64,000 bases of DNA from Lachnoclostridium sp. An138 (GTDB lineage: Bacteria > Bacillota > Clostridia > Lachnospirales > Lachnospiraceae). The translations under genes were made by a program, and so were the position numbers. The stretch is taken from contig NZ_NFLF01000010.1 of the NCBI RefSeq assembly GCF_002160765.1, positions 59,875 through 123,874 on the forward strand. The letters run 5' to 3'. Shown one piece after another: positions 1-8,294 of the stretch (positions are counted from its first letter, which is position 1; each line of letters begins with the position of its first letter). The notes below the pieces were generated by a model. The model was not told where the DNA came from. It ran no database searches and saw only the letters and a program-made list of their open reading frames with translations.

Positions 1-178
1 CCAGAGGCGTCTCCGGAGCTATTCCGGCCAGCAGCTCATAGAATTCGTCCCAGCTGACCGTCTCAAATTCCTTTGTCTGGATTCTCAGCCCGTACTGCGT
101 CAGAAAACTGGAGACTATCAGCCCCCAGTCTTCAAATAAGTCGTAGTACGGGTCATTACTCTCCCCCGGAAGTATCCC
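1..178 (-). CDS. Tail assembly chaperone T part (Gp15-like), frameshift-dependent, partial
   Basis: An open frame runs from just after a TAG at 179-181 to the left edge of the window and encodes ...SNDPYYDLFEDWGL... and ...SWDEFYELLAGIAPETPL. This resembles the Gp15-type protein that follows the tail chaperone in Gram-positive siphoviruses. No ATG, GTG or TTG start is available between the TAG and the first family-like residues, and the frame opens exactly where the upstream G gene ends, so expression probably needs a ribosomal frameshift to give a G-T fusion. Such fusions load the tape-measure protein during tail assembly. The gene continues outside the window. The family assignment is from memory of the motif, not a search. 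Confidence 0.7.
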
Positions 179-449
179 CTATAATCAGCTTAATTGCTTC
201 CTGGATCACAACCATCAAATCTCTGAAGCTGAGCTTCATATTGTCAATCTCCCGGCGGGATTCCTCCGGGAAAATCAACTCATATGCTTTTATAACCTCT
301 TTTACATTCTGTGAATCCGAATCCATCAGGCTCATAGCCTTCAAAACGGTGGGAGCATCCGCCTTTACTTCCAGTTCCTTTCCTTTGATCAGAAGCTTCG
401 GATTCTCATCAAAGGTCAGTTTTTCCGTAATATCTACCGCTTTTCCCAT
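156..449 (-). CDS. Phage tail assembly chaperone G (DUF6673-like)
   Basis: A 97-residue acidic helical protein located directly downstream of the tail tube gene, the usual place of the G chaperone. It has a good ribosome binding site (AAGGAGG about 9 bases before ATG 449). Its last codons (Asp-Thr-Ser-Gly-Gly-Glu-stop) lie on a G5 run (minus-strand CCGGGGGAGAGT, about 168-158) that overlaps the start of the next open frame. In tailed phages the G product and the G-T frameshift product coat the tape measure before tail tube polymerisation. Function rests on position, size and motif, with good confidence. Confidence 0.75.
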   Translation of the reverse strand: MGKAVDITEKLTFDENPKLLIKGKELEVKADAPTVLKAMSLMDSDSQNVKEVIKAYELIFPEESRREIDNMKLSFRDLMVVIQEAIKLIIGDTSGGE

Positions 450-469
450 AATTCATATCCTCCTTTTTA

Positions 470-958
470 TCAGCTGGTTCCCTGCTGGCCTGTACCTGAC
501 GGTTCAGATGGTGCCGGCGTAAATGTCGGTTTTCCATAGCAGACTACTTCAAACTCCAGGGTATCGAGGTTTGTAGTATCTCCGCCTCCCGGCGTCGTGA
601 CATTCACAACCGCATCACAGGCCAGCTTAGCTCCGGATACCATTTCCCACTCGAACTTTGTCATAACATCCTGTCCAAATTTCCAGGCAAGGCCGGCGAT
701 ATAATCATTTCCAGGGTCTCCTACAGAGCGCTTTCCCTTAAAGCTGAATGACAGCTTCTTTCCTGTCATAGCCGCCTTTGCCCATCCTTCGGCATCCATG
801 GCGTACCATTCCTCCACTGTGCCATCGATGGCAGGCGCAAAGTTTTCCAGATCCGCCGGCATGGCCATTTTATCTTCCGAACTGCTGGTACCCTCTATAC
901 CAAACTTGAATTTATTATTGTGTACCGGATACACTTTTCCTTTTGCTGCTTCAGGCAT
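470..958 (-). CDS. Major tail tube protein
   Basis: A 162-residue protein (MPEAAKGKVYPVHNNK...) of the size and beta-rich composition of siphovirus tail tube subunits. It contains a typical tail-tube segment (Trp-Tyr-Ala-Met-Asp-Ala-Glu-Gly-Trp, then Ser-Phe-Ser-Phe-Lys-Gly-Lys-Arg) and a flexible Pro/Gly/Ser C-terminus. It lies between the tail terminator-like protein and the tail chaperones, which is the canonical order. It polymerises into the tube through which DNA is ejected. The start at 958 has a GAGG ribosome binding site 8 bases upstream. Confidence 0.8.
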   Translation of the reverse strand: MPEAAKGKVYPVHNNKFKFGIEGTSSSEDKMAMPADLENFAPAIDGTVEEWYAMDAEGWAKAAMTGKKLSFSFKGKRSVGDPGNDYIAGLAWKFGQDVMTKFEWEMVSGAKLACDAVVNVTTPGGGDTTNLDTLEFEVVCYGKPTFTPAPSEPSGTGQQGTS

Positions 959-968
959 ATCTCAATCC

Positions 969-1376
969 TCACTTTCTCTGAAATATAAAATCCAGCCAGA
1001 TCACATATTCGTAAATACCATTATCGTCCGTTCCCACATCCACAGGCTCCGGAACCTGCAGAACTAAGAAACGTATTTCTTCTTCTCCTATCGTCAGGCT
1101 GGTTTCTTTTAACAGGGCATCGTATAATGCCCGAGCTGACTTTTCTGATTCCAAAACATCCTTGTTCCAATGGACCAGAAGAGACACGCGCTTTGTGTCA
1201 TACGAGGAATAATCCAGACCGCCCAGAGGAAGCGGCGGCGGGCCTTCTCCTTTCCGGTTGTACACACCGATGGATTTTTCCTTTTTATTATCGAGTTTTC
1301 CTATGTAAACCTTCTCATCCTCCGCAATTCCAAGCCCCGCAATATACTCGCGGATATCTCCCAGAGATAGCATCAC
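969..1376 (-). CDS. Minor capsid / tail terminator-like protein
   Basis: A 135-residue protein resembling the minor capsid protein family found next to the tail tube gene (PF12691-like), probably acting at the head-tail interface or as tail terminator. It begins GTG-ATG. The GTG at 1374-1376 overlaps the TGA stop of the preceding gene, so translational coupling is likely, and the ATG at 1373 is an equally possible start. Family recall is moderate; placement in the connector block is firm. Confidence 0.65.
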   Translation of the reverse strand: MMLSLGDIREYIAGLGIAEDEKVYIGKLDNKKEKSIGVYNRKGEGPPPLPLGGLDYSSYDTKRVSLLVHWNKDVLESEKSARALYDALLKETSLTIGEEEIRFLVLQVPEPVDVGTDDNGIYEYVIWLDFIFQRK

Positions 1377-1756
1377 AGCCCCGCCTCCTCTTTATAGAAT
1401 TTTTTGAATGCTTTCGGAGCAAAGTCTGCTTTGCTTCCGCCAGGCAGCCAGTCCTCATACCATTCACCTCGGGCATTGGGATTCTCGCCCTTATCAAAAT
1501 GGTATTCCGGATGAAAATACAGCCGCCGGGCATATGGCGTGGACGATACAATTCTTACCCTTCCATTGGCAGAATCGCTGTAGTCTATAAAAGTACTCTC
1601 ATTCTGCAGATTTCCAGTCTGAAAAGGGAAGACCTGAGCCTGCACTACTTCCGTATGGAACAAGGCGTCCGCAGTCTTCTCCAGCGCTGTTACAGCCGCC
1701 TGCGTCAGTTCCCGGATGCGCGCCATGTTCAGCTTCACCGTGGATTTCACCTGCAT
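1373..1756 (-). CDS. Minor capsid protein 2-type connector
   Basis: About 127 residues beginning MQVKSTVKLNMARIRELTQ. The C-terminal part has the YARRLYFHPEYHF-type motif and the Gly-Glu-Trp-Tyr-Glu-Asp-Trp segment characteristic of the Minor_capsid_2 (HK97 gp10-like) head-tail joining proteins. I chose ATG 1756 because GGAGG sits just upstream; an in-frame ATG at 1777 lacks that spacing. The ATG shares a base with the TGA of the preceding gene. Confidence 0.7.
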   Translation of the reverse strand: MQVKSTVKLNMARIRELTQAAVTALEKTADALFHTEVVQAQVFPFQTGNLQNESTFIDYSDSANGRVRIVSSTPYARRLYFHPEYHFDKGENPNARGEWYEDWLPGGSKADFAPKAFKKFYKEEAGL

Positions 1757-2094
1757 CACATCACCTCCAGCGTGCAATAGTTTACAGTACCGTCCGGATT
1801 CCGGTTCTTTGTTCCCTGGACAATCCGTCGTTCTTCTCCAAACACAGTAACTGTCCCACCGCTAAGAGACGGCATATCCGGCGCAATGTCTCCGGGGAAC
1901 AGCGCTGTCCCGGTTATCTGTACCAGTTTCTTTTCCGCAGTCAGAATTGTCTTGGCCTTGTCCTGAAAATTACAGGTCAGTTCCAGATCCGCCGTGTATC
2001 TGGGCTTCCCCAGATTCGTAATCTCTTCTGACGCCAGGTAGACCTGAATCTTTGTCCTGCAAAGCCTTTTCGGCACCAGACATGGATAATTCAT
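1756..2094 (-). CDS. Minor capsid protein 1-type connector
   Basis: About 112 residues starting MNYPCLVPKRLC, similar in sequence style to the Minor_capsid_1 family that precedes Minor_capsid_2 in Firmicute siphoviruses. The start at 2094 has GAGGTGA eight bases upstream; the open frame extends to 2151 but without a ribosome binding site there. Presumed role: head completion or stopper protein. Tight packing with both neighbours supports one late transcript. Confidence 0.65.
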   Translation of the reverse strand: MNYPCLVPKRLCRTKIQVYLASEEITNLGKPRYTADLELTCNFQDKAKTILTAEKKLVQITGTALFPGDIAPDMPSLSGGTVTVFGEERRIVQGTKNRNPDGTVNYCTLEVM

Positions 2095-2098
2095 ACGC

Positions 2099-2485
2099 TC
2101 ACCTCGCCAATCTGCAGCACAGCCCGGTCTGGGACAGAAGGGAATATACATCTCTTTTCATCGCCACGCCCTTTTCCGTAAATACGTTCCAGGAACTTCC
2201 GAACTGCGCTGAAACACCGTTGATACTGTAACTTGACAAAACCGTATTGATCTCGTCAGCATTCTCATATTCAAAATCTGCCTGCTGGCAGACCACCTCC
2301 TGGACCACATCCTGCTGAAAAGACGTCAGGTTCGAAAATCCCTGACCCACAATCCGATTGTAAGTCAGGGAATCGATATGTCTGCTGGCCTGCACCAGCG
2401 CCCTTTTTAACTCGTCTTCCGGAATCAGGCTTCCTCCGTAAGTATCCAGATAATACTCCGAAGTCACATAAGGTTCATAGGCCAT
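2099..2485 (-). CDS. Head-tail connector (adaptor) protein
   Basis: A 128-residue, mainly helical protein (MAYEPYVTSEYYLDTYGG...). The N-terminal phrase 'YxTxEYYLDTYGG' and the ASRHIDSLTYNRI motif are typical of gp6-like adaptor proteins that bind under the portal. It has a strong AAGGAGG site before ATG 2485 and follows the capsid genes directly, as adaptors do. Confidence 0.75.
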   Translation of the reverse strand: MAYEPYVTSEYYLDTYGGSLIPEDELKRALVQASRHIDSLTYNRIVGQGFSNLTSFQQDVVQEVVCQQADFEYENADEINTVLSSYSINGVSAQFGSSWNVFTEKGVAMKRDVYSLLSQTGLCCRLAR

Positions 2486-2497
2486 TCTGCCGCCTCC

Positions 2498-2902
2498 TTA
2501 CGATATCGACCACTCTCCATCAGAATTTGTGGCCGTTTTGGGTGTCTCACCATCCTTAAAAGTAAAACTTTCTGTCTTACTCGGGACATTCTCAAACACT
2601 TTGCCAGCGGCGTCGTAGGTCACACCGGATAAAGAAATTTCCGTCACGGCGCCGGTAGCGGTATATGCCACTGTAATCAGCCGATCCGGGAAATTGTCAT
2701 CCGCTGCATCCGGCGTCAGGGTGCCGAGCCGCACCGTTTCTCTAGCCCGCAGATATGCCTCATTGTCCGCCTCTTCCAGAGCATCCTGCATGGGCGTTCC
2801 TTTGTGCTGGCCGGTATATTCACCTGCTGTCGCCAGACGCTCCCCTTCAATCGGGGAACCATCCGGCCAGTCTACATTTCCGTATTTCATTTCATTCGGC
2901 AT
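2498..2902 (-). CDS. Small phage structural protein, possible capsid decoration or fibre
   Basis: A 134-residue protein. The N-terminal half is acidic and helical. The C-terminal half (about residues 70-134) reads as one beta-rich domain with alternating Thr/Val/Ser (VAYTATGAVTEISLSGV, then TNSDGEWSIS). It lies between the major capsid gene and the connector, where head decoration proteins commonly sit. I do not recognise the family, and a role on the capsid surface is inferred only from position and composition. Confidence 0.5.
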   Translation of the reverse strand: MPNEMKYGNVDWPDGSPIEGERLATAGEYTGQHKGTPMQDALEEADNEAYLRARETVRLGTLTPDAADDNFPDRLITVAYTATGAVTEISLSGVTYDAAGKVFENVPSKTESFTFKDGETPKTATNSDGEWSIS

Positions 2903-2915
2903 CTACAGCACCTCC

Positions 2916-3872
2916 TTACTGCACCTTAATCTTGCGCATGATTCCTGCTGCCTTTGTGGCCTTCAGCGCCGCGGCCGCAATCATTTCAACCTCTCCTTTT
3001 TTCACAGCGCCGGCTTCTGTAAAATCCGGAAGCCACTGTTTCACCGGAAGCGCACCACTGGGAGAAACTGCGTGGAAACCATCCAGAGCAATTCTCGCGG
3101 CATACAGAGACGTCTCTCCGGTACTCTTGTCCGTCGCTACAATCGGCTCATTGGAACCACTTTTCTCCCCAAAATCCACCAGCAGGATGTCGCCATAGCT
3201 CTCCACCTGCTGGCCAAACTCATTCTTTGCCGTCTGATACATGCCGGCTCTGCGGGCGCAGGCACGGATCTTCGCAATCAGCTTCAGATTTCCTCCGATA
3301 AAATCCGGCCTTCCGTCCAGGCCCATCAGAAACTCATCCAGCTGGTCCAGGAAGAGCTGATAGTTTTCCGTAACCTTCGCCGTGGTGGAAAGGTCGATTG
3401 CCGCAGAAGGTTTATACTCCGTGGAACTGCCCTTTACAGCCACATCCAGACCATCAAAAGCCTTCTCATCCTTGCTGGAGTCCCCGATAATCAGTGTCTC
3501 GGAGAACAACGCGGAAGCAGACTTGATTTTCTGCTGCATCTGGAAGGTCACTTCATCATCCACGCCGCCCATATCTGCGATAACACGGTCAACCTCAAAG
3601 GAACCTCCAAAAATCTTCAGGTCCGTGGTGTACTTCTGCTTCTTAGCTTCGCTCGCAGTATACTCTTCATTTACCGCGCGGAAACCAGCGGTGGAAGGCG
3701 TAATCACACGGAAGTATCCATATGTCATAGTCGCGCCGCTTCCCACCGGGGAAACGCAGTCATCAAAAATCATATGGTCCAGAAGAAAGCTGGATTTCCG
3801 GAATTCATCGATAACTGCCATAGATAATTTATCCTGTGTCTTCAGTTTTGCCTGTGCCAGGGTTACTGCCAT
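2916..3872 (-). CDS. Major capsid protein (HK97-fold type)
   Basis: A 318-residue protein directly downstream of the scaffold gene. It has the length and features of scaffold-dependent major capsid proteins: an N-terminal helix (AVTLAQAKLKTQDKLSMAVIDEF within residues 2-24), a central Gly/Asp-rich loop region and a conserved-looking C-terminal helix-rich end. There is no sign of a fused protease domain, so maturation would use scaffold removal alone or a protease encoded elsewhere. The identification is by genomic order and general sequence similarity. Confidence 0.85.
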   Translation of the reverse strand: MAVTLAQAKLKTQDKLSMAVIDEFRKSSFLLDHMIFDDCVSPVGSGATMTYGYFRVITPSTAGFRAVNEEYTASEAKKQKYTTDLKIFGGSFEVDRVIADMGGVDDEVTFQMQQKIKSASALFSETLIIGDSSKDEKAFDGLDVAVKGSSTEYKPSAAIDLSTTAKVTENYQLFLDQLDEFLMGLDGRPDFIGGNLKLIAKIRACARRAGMYQTAKNEFGQQVESYGDILLVDFGEKSGSNEPIVATDKSTGETSLYAARIALDGFHAVSPSGALPVKQWLPDFTEAGAVKKGEVEMIAAAALKATKAAGIMRKIKVQ

Positions 3873-3887
3873 AATTTCTTCACTCCT

Positions 3888-4535
3888 TTACCTTTTCAGT
3901 GCCTCAGACACCGCGCCCTTTAAGGTCACCGGTTCATTTCCCTGCTGCTGATTGTTAGCGGCTCCCACTTGAACGAACCCGGAAGAACCGTAGGCCTGCG
4001 GCTTCAGAGCCGGAATATCCTCCAGGACCTTATTAAGCGATGTCTTCAACGTCTCTTCATTGATTTTCCCGTCCTGTCCCATCACCTGGCCCAAATCAGC
4101 CATTTTCAGGACATAAGGAATGGTTTTTGCATCGATTCCCAGTGTCACCGCCATCACTGTCGCCGCGCTCTCAATCTGCGCCTGCCGGGCCGCCGCCTGA
4201 GCGGCTGCCGCCTGCTTCTGGGCTTCCGTAACCTGTCCCTGAAGAGCATTCACATCCGGCTGGTTGGCTGCCTTCTGCTGCTTGAAAGCTGCGATAGCCT
4301 GCTCCACCTCCTGCTGGGAGAGCCCCTGCTGCTTAAAATAGGCCTTCAGAGCAGTATCCTCTTTGGCCGCCAGCGTACCTTCCAGCATCTGCTGAATTTT
4401 AGCATAGTCGATTGCCGGTGCATTCTGCGGCTGCGGATTTGTGGGAGAATTCTGGTTTCCGTCTCCGGCATTTCCCTCTCCGCCTCCGGATGACTCTGCG
4501 AATAACTGTAAATTTAACGGGAATCTTCTTTTCAT
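3888..4535 (-). CDS. Capsid scaffolding protein
   Basis: About 215 residues. It starts MKRRFPLNLQLFAE, the hallmark N-terminus of Gram-positive phage scaffolds and capsid precursors. A Gln/Ala-rich coiled-coil (about residues 60-150) and a basic C-terminus (SEALKR) that would contact the coat protein follow. I start it at ATG 4535, which has AAGGAG ten bases upstream; an in-frame codon at 4571 does not. It is immediately upstream of the major capsid gene. Confidence 0.85.
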   Translation of the reverse strand: MKRRFPLNLQLFAESSGGGEGNAGDGNQNSPTNPQPQNAPAIDYAKIQQMLEGTLAAKEDTALKAYFKQQGLSQQEVEQAIAAFKQQKAANQPDVNALQGQVTEAQKQAAAAQAAARQAQIESAATVMAVTLGIDAKTIPYVLKMADLGQVMGQDGKINEETLKTSLNKVLEDIPALKPQAYGSSGFVQVGAANNQQQGNEPVTLKGAVSEALKR

Positions 4536-4644
4536 ATTGTTTCGTGCTCCTTTCCATTTTGAGAGTGTCACTCTTTACTGCTTATCCATTTTCATCGGTG
4601 TCGCCGGCCGCGCAGCAGTTTATTGCCATGCTCGCGTTTGGGCA

Positions 4645-4686
4645 TAAAAAGAACACCGATCTGGCTGTGACCGGTGCCCTCTTCTA
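4645..4686 (-). terminator. Probable rho-independent terminator upstream of scaffold gene
   Basis: On the minus strand a stem CACCG...CGGTG with an 11-14 base loop is followed by TTCTTTTT. It lies between the small gene ending at 4684 and the scaffold gene, and could modulate transcription between the packaging genes and the highly expressed capsid genes. Confidence 0.45.
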
Positions 4687-4863
4687 TTTCTTTGGAATAT
4701 CATAGTGTGTTCTCAGAACATTTCTGCTCAGTCCGAACTTTTTGAGCGTCCGCTCCAAAAGCTCTTTTTCTTCCTGTGTGTAAGGGACATTTTTTTCACT
4801 GTGTTCGGCAAGATACTTTACCAGCTCCTCTTCCGAACTGATATTTCTTAAGCTCTCATCCAT
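4684..4863 (-). CDS. Small hypothetical phage protein
   Basis: A 59-residue acidic protein (MDESLRNISSEEELVKYLAE...) of unknown family, predicted mostly helical. ATG 4863 has GGAG seven bases upstream and overlaps the end of the preceding minor head gene, which supports coupled translation. No domain recognised. Confidence 0.55.
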   Translation of the reverse strand: MDESLRNISSEEELVKYLAEHSEKNVPYTQEEKELLERTLKKFGLSRNVLRTHYDIPKK

Positions 4864-6481
4864 CAAACCGCTCCTTTATGTAGGCAAACAAATCAGGATC
4901 TTTTTCTAATAATAGCTTCGGATTCTCAAAAAAGCAACGGTAACCTTCACTGAAGTAATCCCATAGCGCATCAGGATTCACATGCCCGTCTGCCGTCTCG
5001 CCAAAATCAGAATACACACGCCCCTGGTACTCTGATACCAATCTTCTGTCATTTATCCGTCGGATTGGTTTCACAAAAGTATCCCTGTCCCAGATAATAT
5101 CTTTTTCCGGATGCTCTGAAGCAATTTGTTCTACCAATTTGCGAAATTCCGGGGCCTCCCAGATATCAAGCAAATCCTCAAGCGCATGAGCAATCTCATG
5201 GACACCTTCGAAGCTTTCAAAATTGTTCGTGAGATAGATAGTTCGGTTTCTCGGATCGTAGAAAGAATTCGCCCCGGAAACTACCTCCAGCTCTACTCCT
5301 GCTGACTCCAGGAATTCCTGATGGCTTTCCGGAATCCGGCCAACTTCCTTTTCCAGCCGCTCCATAGTTTCTATGTCCAGCTTCTCCCAATTACGAATCG
5401 GCAGATATTCCGGACTTTTGAGCTCCTTTTTCCATTCCGCAGCCCTTCCTGCATATTGTTTCCTATTATCCGGGTCAAGAGAATATTTTGCCAGCCTCTC
5501 GTACTTTGCCGCCTGTCTGGCCGCATACTGCTGCCGCACCTCCTGGCTGTTTGCCTGCCCGACAGCCTCCAGCTCCTCCCGAGTCCAGGAATCATCTGCT
5601 GTGGAGATTCCGGGAAAATATGTCGTGTGGCTGTCTTTGCACCGGGGATGATACAGACCATGCTCAATAGCCTTGCTCATAAGCGGATATGGTCCGTCAG
5701 ATTCTTTTCCGCCGCTCCACACGTCATCAATCAGTACCTTCCCGCAGAACGGCAGGCACTTCGGGCAGGGATTCCCGCGCTTGTTCACGATAACCGTCGA
5801 AATGCCCCACTCCTGCCTTTTCTCACCCTCTCCCTGAAGATATGCCCTCTTACTGGCCGTCCGGATGGCCATGTCCGCATAATCCGCAAGTGTATGCCGG
5901 GCGCCATTCTTATACTGTACGCAGTTCAGACCTGCAGACAGAAAGTCCTTTGTGGCCATATCCACAGCCTTTTCATATGTACCGGCGCCGGTATTTGCAT
6001 ATACCTGAGCGTTGAAGATGATTTTCCTGTACTGGTCATTGGCCATACGCAGCACTGCCGTCTCAGCTTTCTCCATATCCGAGAGCGTCGCTTTTATCAG
6101 TGCATCCAGCTTCCGGTCATTGATACGGAAGAACTCTGCCGATGCTCCACGGCTCACCTTCTTTGCACCTTTGAATCCCCTTTTTATGGCGTTCAGAATC
6201 TGGATCTCCTGCTGCATACCGCCTTCATCCCGGCCGGCGCGAATCAGAGCGTCCAGCTTACTGTTGATGCTTTTGAATTTCTTTCCGTACTTCTTCTGGT
6301 TTTTCTTTTTATATTCCTCCAGAAAACGGAGCTGTTCTGCCTGCCACTGTGCCCATTCAAAACCCTCTTTTGTCTCCTCGGCCTTATGACGTTTCATGTT
6401 CCGGATCATGGAAGCTGTCAGCTCATCCTCAATCGCTTCGAAGGCTGCGCCGATATCATACACATCATTTATCTTTGCCAT
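4856..6481 (-). CDS. Minor head protein (SPP1 gp7/Min_cap2-like) with C-terminal zincin-like metalloprotease domain
   Basis: About 541 residues. Residues 1 to about 330 form the phage minor head protein domain: a basic helical N-terminus, then the Cys pair in NPCPKCLPFCG and the HPRCKDSHTTYFPG motif typical of the family placed after the portal. Residues about 375-541 form an added domain with HEIAH at about 428-432 and a later YFSEGYRCFF segment (Glu about 512) that would supply the third zinc ligand. This resembles anthrax lethal factor-like (ATLF) peptidase domains. The protein enters the capsid and may be injected, so the extra domain could act in the host cell. ATG 6481 is preferred over 6487 because AAGG lies nine bases upstream. 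Confidence 0.8.
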   Translation of the reverse strand: MAKINDVYDIGAAFEAIEDELTASMIRNMKRHKAEETKEGFEWAQWQAEQLRFLEEYKKKNQKKYGKKFKSINSKLDALIRAGRDEGGMQQEIQILNAIKRGFKGAKKVSRGASAEFFRINDRKLDALIKATLSDMEKAETAVLRMANDQYRKIIFNAQVYANTGAGTYEKAVDMATKDFLSAGLNCVQYKNGARHTLADYADMAIRTASKRAYLQGEGEKRQEWGISTVIVNKRGNPCPKCLPFCGKVLIDDVWSGGKESDGPYPLMSKAIEHGLYHPRCKDSHTTYFPGISTADDSWTREELEAVGQANSQEVRQQYAARQAAKYERLAKYSLDPDNRKQYAGRAAEWKKELKSPEYLPIRNWEKLDIETMERLEKEVGRIPESHQEFLESAGVELEVVSGANSFYDPRNRTIYLTNNFESFEGVHEIAHALEDLLDIWEAPEFRKLVEQIASEHPEKDIIWDRDTFVKPIRRINDRRLVSEYQGRVYSDFGETADGHVNPDALWDYFSEGYRCFFENPKLLLEKDPDLFAYIKERFDG

Positions 6482-6692
6482 TGGCATATACCTTAAATCC
6501 CTGGGCCCGGAACTGCCGGATCAGGCTCTTCAGCTGTGTCATACTGCTGCAGCGGTCGTGGCGCATTTCTGCGTAATCGGCTTTCTCAACAGCATATACT
6601 CCAAAAGGCACCTGCTCACTGGCCAGCTCCAGCATTCCCTGATATTCCTTCCGGCTCATCCGGTACAGCCGCCTCGCCACCTTGACCCTCAT
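6465..6692 (-). CDS. Small basic phage protein of unknown function
   Basis: A 75-residue basic protein (MRVKVARRLYRMSRKEYQGML...) with a strong GGGAGGAG site before ATG 6692. It overlaps the last 77 bases of the portal gene in another frame and its stop overlaps the minor head gene. The MSRKEYQGMLELA segment is often seen in small proteins in this position of Firmicute prophages. No function known. Confidence 0.6.
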   Translation of the reverse strand: MRVKVARRLYRMSRKEYQGMLELASEQVPFGVYAVEKADYAEMRHDRCSSMTQLKSLIRQFRAQGFKVYANGKDK

Positions 6693-8205
6693 CTGCGTCT
6701 CCTCCCTTCAGATTCACCTGAAAAGAGCCGGCAGCCTGATTGACTCCCGGTTCCTCCAGTTCAGCGATACCCTGCTCTGCCTTCAGGCGCGCCACTTCTT
6801 CCTTTTTCCAGTCTTCTTCCTTGCTGTCCCCGTAAAGTTCCTCCACCTGGGCCTCGATGCTCATGAGCGGAACCCCGGGGCGGGCTTTCGCCAGCGTCTC
6901 CACCTGACTTTCGAAGGATGGATTGGCATACTCGCCGAAGGAAACATCCACTTCCACCTCTTCCACTGATTTCTTCAGAAGAATATTGTAGGCGTTTATG
7001 GTCACGCTCACCAGTTCCGGAAGTGTCTCCTGCAAAGCTCCTATGATAGCGTCCCTGGTATACAGCGTGGTTTTCTCCTTTTCCCGCTGCGCCTCGCTGT
7101 TATCCAGCTTCTTCACATCGATGCCGAGTGTGCTGGGGCTGATAATCCCCTGCAGGCACAGATCCAGCGCCGTGCAGTAGGAAGCCAGATAACTCTCATG
7201 CGGAATATCCGGCTGGTCCGTGTTGATTTTGTTCTCCGCCTTCTCAGACATATCGTTATCTGAGGCAAAATACCGGTTATCAAACGGATTCGGCCGGATC
7301 ACCTGCCCCGTTTCCGGATCATGCGGCACCAGACATTCCGGTATGTAAGACTTTGCCCGGCCTGCCCGCAGCGCATCCATCCACTGGCTCCACACCTCAT
7401 CAAAGGCATCATAACAGTCCAGCTTTCCATCATAGATGGAACCGCCCCGGCCCTCATACTTGGATGACTCATATACCTGCAGAGGGACAGCCAGCATGAT
7501 CTCCTTATCAAAGTTCCAGTCTGTAAGAGTCCTGGTTTCCGGAATTGCTCCCAGATCCACCTGTTTTCCATTCAGGTACAGTTCATTGATGATATATCCA
7601 TAACCGTACCGTTCATTCAGAACGTAGACGCCAGAGCCGGATTTGTACGGCGTTTTAAAAATAATCTCATGCACCCGGTCCCGCCGGCGGACAATCTCTA
7701 TCCGCTCCCCCGGATACCACTCCAGAATCGGGTATTCACTTATCTCAGTATCAATCGTGACCTTGAAGGCGCCGTCACCGATATACAGCACTTCTTTCAG
7801 GGCCTTCTCCAGCTTCTTCTGGAACTTATTTTCCTCTGCAATCTCTTTCCAGAGCTTTTCGTGCCCAGCGTTCGTAAATCCGAAGTCATTCATATCCGTC
7901 AGCACGATAGCCGACAGCACCCGCACGATGAGAGCGGGAAGACCTGTATGAATCTTTCTCATCTCCATGCCCGGCGTACACTTGCTGGCCCAGAACTTGA
8001 ATTTGTCTGCGCCCTCAGGATTCTGCATATAAAGCTGCTCCAGCTCACTGCTGTCGCCCCGATACCAGATCCGGTTCCGGATAGCATTCGCCTCAAAATC
8101 CAGAAGCTCATTGATCTGTATGTTGTACGGACTGGCCGGCACCACATTCAGCCAGCTGCGGACCGTCCGCTTGATGTTCTCATTCAACGTCGTCAGCCAC
8201 CTCAC
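6616..8205 (-). CDS. Phage portal protein (SPP1 gp6-like)
   Basis: About 529 residues starting VRWLTTLNENIKRTVRSWLN, which fits the N-terminus of SPP1-type portals. The portal forms the dodecameric DNA entry channel at one capsid vertex and docks the terminase. I place the start at GTG 8205, which shares bases with the TGA of the tiny gene upstream and has AAGGATGG before it. The frame stays open to 8319 but that part runs through the terminase 3' end. The C-terminus is acidic, Gly-rich and probably disordered. Confidence 0.85.
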   Translation of the reverse strand: MRWLTTLNENIKRTVRSWLNVVPASPYNIQINELLDFEANAIRNRIWYRGDSSELEQLYMQNPEGADKFKFWASKCTPGMEMRKIHTGLPALIVRVLSAIVLTDMNDFGFTNAGHEKLWKEIAEENKFQKKLEKALKEVLYIGDGAFKVTIDTEISEYPILEWYPGERIEIVRRRDRVHEIIFKTPYKSGSGVYVLNERYGYGYIINELYLNGKQVDLGAIPETRTLTDWNFDKEIMLAVPLQVYESSKYEGRGGSIYDGKLDCYDAFDEVWSQWMDALRAGRAKSYIPECLVPHDPETGQVIRPNPFDNRYFASDNDMSEKAENKINTDQPDIPHESYLASYCTALDLCLQGIISPSTLGIDVKKLDNSEAQREKEKTTLYTRDAIIGALQETLPELVSVTINAYNILLKKSVEEVEVDVSFGEYANPSFESQVETLAKARPGVPLMSIEAQVEELYGDSKEEDWKKEEVARLKAEQGIAELEEPGVNQAAGSFQVNLKGGDADEGQGGEAAVPDEPEGISGNAGAGQ

Positions 8206-8294
8206 TGTCTTCCATCCTTTCCACCGCGTACCATAATCCATAGGCAGATGATAATCGTTCCGCAGATGATTGCCGTTTTCACCGCTGAAATCAT
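8202..8294 (-). CDS. Tiny single-pass membrane peptide between terL and portal
   Basis: A 30-codon frame starts at ATG 8294, eleven bases after GAGGAGG, and ends in a TGA overlapping the portal start. The peptide is MISAVKTAIICGTIII followed by CLWIMVRGGKDGRQ: one hydrophobic segment of about 17 residues with a basic tail. Ribosome binding site and overlaps on both sides argue that it is translated. Function unknown; it could be an Rz-like or host-membrane-acting peptide, or merely a translational coupler. Confidence 0.5.
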   Translation of the reverse strand: MISAVKTAIICGTIIICLWIMVRGGKDGRQ

